A DNA stretch of 49,470 nucleotides, from positions 1 through 49,470 of the forward strand of contig NZ_JANLOD010000076.1 in NCBI RefSeq assembly GCF_025466085.1, written 5' to 3'. Shown here piece after piece: positions 42,563-49,470 of the stretch; within the stretch, counting starts at the first letter, position 1, and every line of letters begins with the position of its first letter. The stretch comes from Pseudomonas sp. 14P_8.1_Bac3 (GTDB lineage: Bacteria > Pseudomonadota > Gammaproteobacteria > Pseudomonadales > Pseudomonadaceae). Both the position numbers and the translations under genes were made by a program. The notes under the pieces were generated by a model. It ran no database searches and was not told the origin of the DNA. It saw only the letters and a list, made by a program, of their open reading frames with translations.

Positions 42563-42632
42563 TGAACACAAATGAACAACCGTAAATGAACAACTGAACA
42601 ATTCAACGGTTGACAATGAACAATAGTGAACA
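42563..42632. promoter_or_regulatory. Six TGAACA repeats, candidate activator binding array
   Basis: TGAACA occurs at 42563, 42573, 42587, 42595, 42617 and 42627, all in the same orientation, 65-150 bp upstream of the sigma-54 promoter. Neighbouring copies are 8, 10, 14 or 22 bp apart. This is the normal place for enhancer sites of a sigma-54 activator, so the divergent AcoR-like protein is the obvious binder. Confidence 0.65.
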
Positions 42633-42652
42633 ACACTCTACAGACCGCCACA

Positions 42653-42762
42653 CCCCCTGTAGGAGCGAGCTTGCTCGCGATGGACGTGAGAGCGCTGCCG
42701 AGTGTCAGGCTGCCAGCGTTATCGTTAACCACCATCGCGAGCATGCTCGCTCCTACAGGGGG
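42653..42762. repeat. REPIN between enhancer array and activator gene
   Basis: Arms CCCCTGTAGGAGCGAGC... and ...GCTCGCTCCTACAGGGG, each extending over about 30 bp to the CGCGATGG/CCATCGCG ends, flank a 50-bp interior. It is the same family as the element at 9911-9952. It sits in the 5' region of the activator gene and may have inserted there without breaking the enhancer array. Confidence 0.8.
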
Positions 42763-42821
42763 GTCGTGCGTGATAGAAGTATTCATAAAAACAATAAAAG
42801 CTTGTTCAGAGATCGACTGCC

Positions 42822-44672
42822 ATGGCCGCACCCGCCTCGCCACTTTCCCACGACGCCGTCATCCAGGACTCCTGGTCCCGCTGCCGCGCGTTCGGCCTCG
42901 ATCATCAAAGTACGCCCGCGTTCGACCAACTGCCGGCGGCAGACATCGCGCAGTTGCTGGAGAGCCAGCATTCACTGGTGCAGACCACCCACCAGGAAGT
43001 CTTGCCTTACTACGAGAACATCCTCAGCAATTCCAATTGCCTGATTATGCTCGCCGACAATCAGGGCCAGGTGCTCACCTCCTGGGGCACCCAGCGCTTC
43101 ATCGAGCCGAACCTGACCCGAGGCTTCAGCGCTGGCGCCAGCTGGATCGAACGCTGCAGCGGCACCAATGCGATCGGCACCGCGCTGGCCTGTGAGCAGG
43201 CGGTGCACATCGAACACGATGAACACTTCCTCAAGGCCAACCGCTTCATGACCGGTTCCGCGGCGCCGATTTTCGATGCCGAACGCAAGGTGATCGCGGT
43301 GCTGGACGTGTCCAGCGACAGCTACCTGCCGCCGTCCCACACCCTCGGCATGGTCAAGATGATGAGCCAGACCGTGGAAAACCGGCTGATCCTCAACCTG
43401 TTCCATGGCCAGCACTTTCAACTGACGTTCAACACCGGGTTGAATAACCTCGACAGCCAGTGGGCCGGGTTATTGATTTTCGATGAAACCGGCCAGGTGC
43501 TCTCGGCCAACCGCCGGGCCGACAATCTGCTGGGCATCAGCCTGTCGCGGGTGAGTGTCGAGAGCCTGTTCAAGGTTTCGTTGCTGGAGCTGTTGAACCA
43601 GCCGGATGGATTGCCCTTCGCCCTGCAAGCGTCCGGACGCAACCGCTTCCAATGCGTGTTGCGGCGTCCGAAACAGGCTCAGATTCAGCCGCGGCTGTTC
43701 GCTGAACCGAAAAGTAATGAACCCATCGTCAATACGCCCGCCGCGATCAGCCTCAATACCCTGCACTTTGGCGACAGCCGCGTGGAAAAAGCCGTGCGCC
43801 AGGCCGAACGCTTGCTGGAGAAAGACATTCCGCTGCTGATCCACGGCGAAACCGGGGTCGGCAAGGAAGTGTTCGTCAAAGCCCTGCACCAAGCCAGCTC
43901 CCGGAGCAAACAACCGTTCATTGCCGTCAACTGTGCGGCGATCCCCGCCGAACTGGTGGAATCGGAGCTGTTTGGCTACGAGAAAGGCGCCTTCACCGGC
44001 GCCAACCAGAAAGGCAGCATCGGCCTGATTCGCAAGGCCGACAAGGGCACGCTGTTCCTCGATGAAATCGGTGACATGCCGCTGCCGACCCAGGCGCGCC
44101 TGTTGCGGGTGTTGCAGGAACGTTGCGTGCAGCCGGTGGGCAGCAGCGAGCTGTTTGCGGTGGACATCCGCATCATTTCGGCGACCAACCGTTCGTTGCG
44201 TGAACAGGTGCAGCTGGGGCGGTTTCGCGAGGACTTGTATTACCGGATCGGTGGACTGACCCTGGAACTGCCGCCGCTGAGGGAGCGCAGCGACAAGCAG
44301 GCACTGTTCAAACGCTTGTGGGAACAGCATCGCGAGCCGTCGCAATGGGCCGGGTTAAGCCGCGAGGTGATGGAGTTGTTCAGCCGTCATCCGTGGCCGG
44401 GGAATCTGCGCCAGGTCAGCAGCGTGATGCAGGTGGCGCTGGCCATGGCCGAGGAACAACCGGTGCGGCCAGAGCATTTGCCGGATGATTTTTTTGTCGA
44501 TCTGGAGATGGAGCCGGTGGGGTCGCTGGAGCCGCTGGCGGTGGACCTGGATGATGCCGAAGATTTGAATCGGCAGTTGCAGGCGGTGGGGGGGAATATT
44601 TCGCACCTGGCGCGGCGGCTTGGGGTCAGTCGCAATACCCTCTACAAGCGATTGCGCCAGTCGGACAGCTGA
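42822..44672 (+). CDS. Sigma-54-dependent activator, AcoR-like (GAF/PAS-AAA+-Fis)
   Basis: A 616-residue enhancer-binding protein. The N-terminal sensor region has a GAF-type domain (about 65-190, with GASWIERCSGTNAIGTALA and the HEHF-like HDEHFLKANRFMTGSAAPI segment typical of AcoR relatives) and a PAS-like domain (about 210-290). The AAA+ domain (about 315-545) shows Walker A GETGVGKE (342-349), GAFTGA (389-394), which contacts sigma-54, and Walker B GTLFLDEIGD. A Fis-type HTH closes the protein (NISHLARRLGVSRNTLYKRL). It is divergent from the importer operon, whose sigma-54 promoter it most likely activates. The effector is unknown; a small alcohol or polyol would fit. Confidence 0.92.
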   Translation: MAAPASPLSHDAVIQDSWSRCRAFGLDHQSTPAFDQLPAADIAQLLESQHSLVQTTHQEVLPYYENILSNSNCLIMLADNQGQVLTSWGTQRFIEPNLTRGFSAGASWIERCSGTNAIGTALACEQAVHIEHDEHFLKANRFMTGSAAPIFDAERKVIAVLDVSSDSYLPPSHTLGMVKMMSQTVENRLILNLFHGQHFQLTFNTGLNNLDSQWAGLLIFDETGQVLSANRRADNLLGISLSRVSVESLFKVSLLELLNQPDGLPFALQASGRNRFQCVLRRPKQAQIQPRLFAEPKSNEPIVNTPAAISLNTLHFGDSRVEKAVRQAERLLEKDIPLLIHGETGVGKEVFVKALHQASSRSKQPFIAVNCAAIPAELVESELFGYEKGAFTGANQKGSIGLIRKADKGTLFLDEIGDMPLPTQARLLRVLQERCVQPVGSSELFAVDIRIISATNRSLREQVQLGRFREDLYYRIGGLTLELPPLRERSDKQALFKRLWEQHREPSQWAGLSREVMELFSRHPWPGNLRQVSSVMQVALAMAEEQPVRPEHLPDDFFVDLEMEPVGSLEPLAVDLDDAEDLNRQLQAVGGNISHLARRLGVSRNTLYKRLRQSDS

Positions 44673-44686
44673 CTGCTGCGCAGTCA

Positions 44687-44751
44687 ATCGCGAGCAGGCT
44701 CGCTCCCACAAGTTTTCCGCAATCCCTTGTGGGAGCGAGCCTGCTCGCGAT
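44687..44751. repeat. REPIN with perfect 26-bp arms
   Basis: Two exact inverted copies (44687-44712 and 44726-44751), beginning ATCGCGAGCAGGCTCGCTCC, are separated by 13 bp just after the activator stop codon. Length and symmetry suggest a recent insertion. Confidence 0.85.
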
Positions 44752-44789
44752 GAGGCCAGCCAAGGCACCGCCGGTATCCGCGGGGTCCC

Positions 44790-44825
44790 AAAAACAAAAA
44801 CCCGCACAAGGCGGGTTTTGTTTTT
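44790..44825. terminator. Bidirectional terminator between the activator and cysS
   Basis: CCCGC and GCGGG pair around ACAAG and are extended by complementary AAAAACAAAAA and TTTTGTTTTT flanks. Both strands therefore see a stem followed by T residues, serving the convergent activator and glnS-cysS messages. Confidence 0.85.
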
Positions 44826-44843
44826 CAACCAGTACAGCCGCTA

Positions 44844-46226
44844 TCAGTCCGTCAACCGCCAGGTCGTGCCGCCCTTGCCGTCTTCCAGCACCACGCCCAT
44901 GGCGGTGAGCTGGTCGCGGATGCGATCGGATTCAGCCCAGTCCTTGGCCGCACGCGCTGCCAGACGCGCGGCAATCAGCGCATCGACTTCAGCCGCATCG
45001 ACCCGCCCTTCGGCGCCGGCCTGCAGGAAGTCATCGGCTTCCAGCTGCAGCACGCCCAGCACGCTCGCCAGTTCTTTCAGGCGCGCCGCCAGACCCGCCG
45101 CCGCATCCAGATCGCTTTCACGCAGACGGTTGATCTCGCGCACCATCTCGAACAGTACCGCGCAGGCTTCCGGCGTACCAAAGTCGTCGTTCATCACCTG
45201 GGTGAAGCGCTCGACGAAGGCTTCGCCACCGGCCGGCGCCACGTTCGGCAGGCCTTTCAACGCGTGGTAGAAACGCTCGAGTGCGCCCTTGGCGTCCTTG
45301 AGGTTGTCTTCCGAGTAGTTGATCGCACTGCGGTAGTGGCTCGACACCAGCAGGTAACGCACGACTTCCGGGTGGTACTTTTCCAGCACGTCGCGAATGG
45401 TGAAGAAGTTGTTCAAGGACTTGGACATCTTCTCGCCATTGATGCGAATCATGCCGCAATGCATCCACGCGTTTGCGTAAGTCTTGCCGGTGGCCGCTTC
45501 GCTCTGGGCGATTTCGTTTTCGTGGTGCGGGAACTCGAGGTCGCTGCCGCCACCATGAATGTCGAACGTCTCACCCAGGCAGCAGGTCGACATCACCGAG
45601 CATTCGATGTGCCAGCCCGGACGACCGTCGCCCCACGGCGAAGGCCAGCTCGGCTCGCCCGGCTTGGCGCCCTTCCACAGCACGAAGTCCAGCGGGTCCT
45701 GTTTCGACTCGTCGACTTCGATCCGCGCGCCAATGCGCAGGTCTTCGATCTTCTTGCGCGACAGCTTGCCATAGCCCATGAACTTGGCGACGCGGTAATA
45801 CACGTCGCCATTGCCCGGGGCGTAGGCGTAACCCTTGTCGATCAGGGTCTGGATCATGGTCTGCATGCCGGCGATATGATCGGTGGCCCGCGGCTCCATG
45901 TCCGGTTTGAGGATATTGAGGCGCGCCTCGTCCTCGTGCATTGCGGTGATCATGCGCTCGGTCAGCGCGTCGAACGGCTCGCCGTTCTCCTTCGCCCGAT
46001 TGATGATCTTGTCTTCGATGTCGGTGATATTGCGCACGTAGGTCAGGTTGTAACCGCTGAACCGCAACCAGCGGGTCACCAGGTCGAACGCGACCATGCT
46101 GCGCCCGTGGCCAATGTGGCAATAGTCGTACACGGTCATCCCGCAGACGTACATGCGCACATTATTGCCATCCAGCGGCTTGAAGACTTCTTTGCTCTTG
46201 GTGAGCGTGTTGTAGATAGAAAGCAC
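44844..46226 (-). CDS. cysS: Cysteinyl-tRNA synthetase
   Basis: Class I synthetase charging tRNA-Cys, 460 residues. The zinc/cysteine-binding CGMTVYDYCHIGHGRS contains the HIGH motif, GGGSDLEFPHHENEIAQSEA supplies further zinc ligands, and GEKMSKSLNNFF is the KMSKS loop. It lies 15 bp downstream of glnS on the same strand, so the two are likely cotranscribed. In P. aeruginosa, as I recall, folD lies beside cysS; here the next gene is the accessory activator. Confidence 0.97.
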   Translation of the reverse strand: MLSIYNTLTKSKEVFKPLDGNNVRMYVCGMTVYDYCHIGHGRSMVAFDLVTRWLRFSGYNLTYVRNITDIEDKIINRAKENGEPFDALTERMITAMHEDEARLNILKPDMEPRATDHIAGMQTMIQTLIDKGYAYAPGNGDVYYRVAKFMGYGKLSRKKIEDLRIGARIEVDESKQDPLDFVLWKGAKPGEPSWPSPWGDGRPGWHIECSVMSTCCLGETFDIHGGGSDLEFPHHENEIAQSEAATGKTYANAWMHCGMIRINGEKMSKSLNNFFTIRDVLEKYHPEVVRYLLVSSHYRSAINYSEDNLKDAKGALERFYHALKGLPNVAPAGGEAFVERFTQVMNDDFGTPEACAVLFEMVREINRLRESDLDAAAGLAARLKELASVLGVLQLEADDFLQAGAEGRVDAAEVDALIAARLAARAAKDWAESDRIRDQLTAMGVVLEDGKGGTTWRLTD

Positions 46227-46241
46227 GTCAGTATCCTTGAA

Positions 46242-47942
46242 TCACTGGCCCCACGAATCACGCAAGGTCACGGTACGGTTGAACACCGGAGCCCCCGGTT
46301 TCGAGTCCTTGATATCCGCGCAGAAGTAACCTTCGCGCTCGAACTGGAAACGGTCTTCCGGCTGTGCATTGCCCAGCGACGGCTCGGCACGACAACCGGT
46401 GAGCACTTGCAGCGAGTCAGGGTTGATGTTGTCCAGGAAACTGGCGCTGTCTTCGGCCTTCTCAGGGTTCGGCGAGCGGAACAGACGGTCGTACAGACGC
46501 ACTTCGCACTCGATGCTGGCGGCGGCCGGCACCCAGTGGATCACGCCCTTGACCTTGCGCCCTTCCGGGTTCTTGCCCAGGGTGTCCGGGTCGTACGAGC
46601 AACGCAGTTCGACGATGTTGCCGTCGGCGTCCTTGATCGCTTCGTCGGCACGGATCACGTAGCTGCCGCGCAGGCGCACTTCGCCGTTCGGTTCCAGGCG
46701 CTTGTAGCCTTTTGGTGGCTCTTCCATGAAGTCATCGCGGTCGATGTAGATTTCACGGGAGAACGGCAGCTTGCGCACGCCCAGTTCTTCTTTCTGCGGA
46801 TGACGCGGCAGCTCGAGATGATCGACCTGGTCTTCCGGGTAGTTGGTGATCACGACCTTCAGCGGTCGCAGCACGCACATGGCGCGCGGGGCGTTCTGGT
46901 CCAGATCCTGACGAATGCTGAATTCGAGCATGCCGAAGTCGACCACGCCATCGGAACGGTTGGTGCCGACCATGTCGCAGAAATTACGGATCGACGCCGG
47001 CGTGTAGCCGCGACGACGGAAGCCCGACAGGGTCGACATGCGCGGGTCATCCCAGCCATGCACGTGCTTTTCATCGACCAGTTGCTTGAGCTTGCGCTTG
47101 CTGGTGATGGTGTAGTTCAGGTTCAGGCGGCTGAACTCGTACTGGCGCGGCTGCGCCGGCACCGGCAGGTGCTCGAGGAACCACTCGTACAGCGGGCGGT
47201 GGCTTTCGAATTCCAGGGTGCAGATCGAGTGGGTGATGCCTTCGATGGCGTCCGACTGACCGTGGGTGAAGTCATAGTTCGGGTAGATGCACCACTTGTC
47301 GCCGGTCTGGTGGTGATGGGCGTGACGGATGCGGTACATGATCGGGTCGCGCAGGTTCATGTTCGGCGAAGCCATGTCGATCTTGGCCCGCAGCACGCGT
47401 GCGCCGTCCGGGAATTCGCCGGCACGCATGCGGGCGAACCAGTCGAGGTTTTCTTCCACGGAGCGATCACGGAACGGACTGTTCTTGCCTGGCTCGGTCA
47501 GGCTGCCACGGTATTCCCTGGCCTGCTCCGGGCTCAGGTCATCGACATAGGCCTTGCCGGCCTTGATCAGCTCGACGGCCCAGTCGTGCAGCTGGTCGAA
47601 ATACTGCGAGGCGTAGCGCACTTCGCCAGACCATTCGAAACCCAGCCATTTGACGTCGCTTTCGATCGCGTCGATGTATTCCTGGTCTTCCTTGGCCGGG
47701 TTGGTGTCGTCGAAACGCAGGTGCGTGACGCCGCCGAATTCCTGGGCCAGACCGAAGTTCACACAGATCGACTTGGCGTGACCGATGTGCAGGTAGCCGT
47801 TGGGCTCAGGCGGGAAACGGGTGACGATCTGCGTGTGCTTACCCGAGTCCAGGTCCGCCTGGATGATCGGGCGCAGGAAATTGACCGGCACGGCAGGGCC
47901 GGTCTTGGAATTCGAGGTAGGGTCGACAGTGGGCTTGCTCAT
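46242..47942 (-). CDS. glnS: Glutaminyl-tRNA synthetase
   Basis: Class I synthetase for tRNA-Gln, 566 residues. PPEPNGYLHIGHAKS contains the HIGH motif, and the KMSKS equivalent is the TSKRKLKQLV segment. The C-terminal anticodon-binding beta-barrels follow. ATG 47942 (MSKPTVDPT) has AAGGA five bases upstream; the frame is open a further 233 codons, but that part is antisense to ppiB and is rejected. First gene of glnS-cysS, divergent from ppiB. Confidence 0.96.
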   Translation of the reverse strand: MSKPTVDPTSNSKTGPAVPVNFLRPIIQADLDSGKHTQIVTRFPPEPNGYLHIGHAKSICVNFGLAQEFGGVTHLRFDDTNPAKEDQEYIDAIESDVKWLGFEWSGEVRYASQYFDQLHDWAVELIKAGKAYVDDLSPEQAREYRGSLTEPGKNSPFRDRSVEENLDWFARMRAGEFPDGARVLRAKIDMASPNMNLRDPIMYRIRHAHHHQTGDKWCIYPNYDFTHGQSDAIEGITHSICTLEFESHRPLYEWFLEHLPVPAQPRQYEFSRLNLNYTITSKRKLKQLVDEKHVHGWDDPRMSTLSGFRRRGYTPASIRNFCDMVGTNRSDGVVDFGMLEFSIRQDLDQNAPRAMCVLRPLKVVITNYPEDQVDHLELPRHPQKEELGVRKLPFSREIYIDRDDFMEEPPKGYKRLEPNGEVRLRGSYVIRADEAIKDADGNIVELRCSYDPDTLGKNPEGRKVKGVIHWVPAAASIECEVRLYDRLFRSPNPEKAEDSASFLDNINPDSLQVLTGCRAEPSLGNAQPEDRFQFEREGYFCADIKDSKPGAPVFNRTVTLRDSWGQ

Positions 47943-48191
47943 AGGATCCTTGAACGTACAAGTGCGCGGCCGGAAGACAGCCTGACAAAACAAAGCCGCT
48001 ATCATAGCCGATGCCGTCAAGCCGCTGACAGAGCAGGCCGGAAAACGGCTGCATTTAATCGGATGCAAATGAAAAACAGCCTCGAAATTCGCGCCCGGCA
48101 CGCTAAACTGCGCACCTTGGTTGATACAGACCAGACCGGTTGCGGGCTGCTGAGCCCCGAAACCCACGAATTCATTGATAGAGTACCGATC
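47943..48191. promoter_or_regulatory. Divergent glnS/ppiB promoter region
   Basis: A 249-bp intergenic region. I see a TATGAT-like hexamer on the glnS side (minus strand, in GGCTATGATAGC) and a CTAAACT element on the ppiB side, but neither has a convincing -35 at the right distance. No RNA gene or repeat is apparent. Confidence 0.3.
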
Positions 48192-48698
48192 ATGACCCAA
48201 GTCAAACTGACCACCAACCATGGCGACATCGTCCTGGAACTGAACGCTGAAAAAGCCCCGATCACCGTGGCCAACTTCATCGAGTACGTTAAAGCCGGTC
48301 ACTACGAAAACACTGTTTTCCACCGCGTCATCGGTAACTTCATGATCCAGGGCGGCGGTTTCGAGCCAGGCATGAAAGAAAAGAAAGACAAGCGCCCAAG
48401 CATCCAGAACGAAGCCGACAACGGCTTGCCGAACGAGAAGTACTCCGTCGCCATGGCTCGCACCATGGAGCCGCATTCGGCTTCCGCCCAGTTCTTCATC
48501 AACGTCGCTGACAACAGCTTCCTGAACCACAGCGCCAAGACCACTCAGGGCTGGGGCTACGCGGTATTCGCTAAAGTCGTGTCGGGCACCGACGTTGTCG
48601 ACAAGATCAAAGGCGTTTCCACCACCATGAAATCCGGCCACCAGGACGTGCCAGCAGACGACGTGATCATCGAGAAAGCCGAGATCATCGAAGCGTGA
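48192..48698 (+). CDS. ppiB: Peptidyl-prolyl cis-trans isomerase B (cyclophilin)
   Basis: Cytoplasmic cyclophilin-type proline isomerase, 168 residues, without signal peptide. The active-site segments NTVFHRVIGNFMIQGGGF (catalytic Arg in FHRVI) and ASAQFFINVADNSFLNH are conserved. ATG 48192 begins MTQVKLTTNHGDIVLEL; the open frame extends more than 950 codons upstream, antisense to glnS and cysS, and that part is not coding. The ribosome binding site is weak. The stop overlaps the lpxH start by 4 bp. Confidence 0.96.
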   Translation: MTQVKLTTNHGDIVLELNAEKAPITVANFIEYVKAGHYENTVFHRVIGNFMIQGGGFEPGMKEKKDKRPSIQNEADNGLPNEKYSVAMARTMEPHSASAQFFINVADNSFLNHSAKTTQGWGYAVFAKVVSGTDVVDKIKGVSTTMKSGHQDVPADDVIIEKAEIIEA

Positions 48699-49447
48699 TA
48701 CTGCTGATTTCAGACTTGCATCTGGAAGAGGAGCGCCCGGACATCACCCGGGCGTTTCTGAATTTGCTCGCCGGACGCGCCCGCTCGGCGAGTGCGTTGT
48801 ACATCCTTGGCGACTTTTTCGAGGCGTGGATTGGCGACGACGCCATGACGCCCTTTCAGCGTTCCATCTGCCAGGCCCTGCGCGACCTCAGCGACAGCGG
48901 CACGGCGATTTTTCTGATGCACGGCAATCGCGACTTCATGCTCGGCCAGGCCTTCTGCAAACAGGCCGGTTGCACCTTGCTGAAGGACCCAAGTGTCGTG
49001 CAATTCTACGGCGAACCGGTGCTGCTGATGCACGGCGACAGCCTCTGCACCCGCGACGAAGCCTACATGAAGCTGCGTCGCTACCTGCGCAACCCGGTCA
49101 CCCTGTTCATCCTGCGTCACCTGCCCCTGCGCACCCGGCACAAACTGGCGCGCAAACTGCGCAGTGAAAGCCGTGCGCAAACGCGGATGAAGGCCAATGA
49201 CATCGTCGACGTCACCCCCGACGAAGTGCCGCGGGTCATGCAGGCCCATGGCGTGAAAACGCTGATCCATGGCCACACCCACCGCCCGGCCATCCACAAA
49301 TTGCAGATTGGCGAACAAGCGGCCAAACGCATTGTGTTGGGAGATTGGGATCGCCAGGGCTGGGCGTTGCAGGTAGACGAGAGCGGATTTGCCCTGGCGC
49401 CGTTCGACTTCGCCCCGCCGCCGGCGTTGGCTGCGCCTGCAATCTGA
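48695..49447 (+). CDS. lpxH: UDP-2,3-diacylglucosamine hydrolase
   Basis: Fourth step of lipid A synthesis: cleaves UDP-2,3-diacylglucosamine to lipid X and UMP at the inner membrane. The 250-residue calcineurin-like phosphoesterase has D7 and H9 (SDLHL), D40 (LGDFFEAWIGDD), N78 (HGNRDF), H113 (MHGDS) and a C-terminal HGHTHRP, the full di-metal site. The start is GTG 48695, overlapping the ppiB stop (GTGA), which implies translational coupling. Confidence 0.95.
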   Translation: MILLISDLHLEEERPDITRAFLNLLAGRARSASALYILGDFFEAWIGDDAMTPFQRSICQALRDLSDSGTAIFLMHGNRDFMLGQAFCKQAGCTLLKDPSVVQFYGEPVLLMHGDSLCTRDEAYMKLRRYLRNPVTLFILRHLPLRTRHKLARKLRSESRAQTRMKANDIVDVTPDEVPRVMQAHGVKTLIHGHTHRPAIHKLQIGEQAAKRIVLGDWDRQGWALQVDESGFALAPFDFAPPPALAAPAI

Positions 49448-49470
49448 CGGCACGCACAAATCCCCTTGTG

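Noticed and set aside
44673..44843. tRNA or small RNA gene beside cysS
   Set aside because: The only structures are a REPIN and a terminator; no cloverleaf or CCA-end sequence is visible.
45264..48191. Open frame of more than 950 codons on the plus strand running antisense to cysS and glnS into ppiB
   Set aside because: Such frames arise from the codon bias of high-GC genes on the other strand. The translation is rich in Val/Arg/His without domains, and ppiB has its own ordinary start at 48192.
1..49470. CRISPR array, prophage or insertion sequence
   Set aside because: No regularly spaced direct repeats with unique spacers, no transposase or integrase motifs, and no phage structural genes were seen.

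Overview
The window looks like a chromosomal segment of a Pseudomonas of the fluorescens group. The evidence is the high-GC coding sequence, the fused nuoCD in a 13-gene nuo operon, a divergent pair of unrelated isocitrate dehydrogenases (icd and monomeric idh), the run mnmA-hflD-purB-roxA, and REP/REPIN hairpins typical of fluorescent pseudomonads. No search could be run, so every name rests on motifs, length and context read from the sequence.

Layout. (1) 1-12.6 kb, core metabolism: icd (-) and idh (+) diverge, followed by a Nudix hydrolase, mnmA, hflD, purB, the roxA-type ribosomal oxygenase, a GNAT acetyltransferase, a lone exported secretin-N-domain protein and aceA. Three enzymes that compete for isocitrate therefore sit within 12.5 kb. 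A TGTAGT-N14-ACTACA dyad with a promoter-like sequence lies far upstream of aceA. (2) 12.8-17.2 kb, accessory catabolic cassette: an APC amino-acid/amine permease, a small cupin of the 2,4'-dihydroxyacetophenone dioxygenase type, a LysR regulator and a class III PLP enzyme. (3) 17.7-32.6 kb: the complete respiratory complex I operon nuoA-B-CD-E-F-G-H-I-J-K-L-M-N.

(4) 32.6-36.4 kb, accessory island: a Phd/YefM-VapC-type toxin-antitoxin pair, then the most interesting part of the window. This is a 41-residue acidic peptide gene, a terminator-like hairpin, a YcaO-domain protein and a translationally coupled SAM methyltransferase. It has the architecture of a minimal RiPP (ribosomally made, post-translationally modified peptide) cluster, but the candidate precursor has no Cys and no Ser, and no partner E1-like protein, dehydrogenase, protease or exporter is encoded. 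I cannot match it to a described RiPP class.

(5) 36.5-44.7 kb: a six-gene ABC importer operon on the minus strand, in the order I recall for the rhizobial glycerol system (glpSTPQUV), divergent from an AcoR-like sigma-54 activator. The intergenic region holds a near-consensus -24/-12 promoter and six direct TGAACA repeats, which makes a readable regulatory circuit. (6) 44.8-49.45 kb: core genes glnS-cysS (-) and ppiB-lpxH (+).

Hfq/Crc-type AAYAAYAA motifs occur near the start codons of the APC permease, the first ABC-importer gene and the RiPP-like precursor. All three accessory systems may therefore be under catabolite repression.
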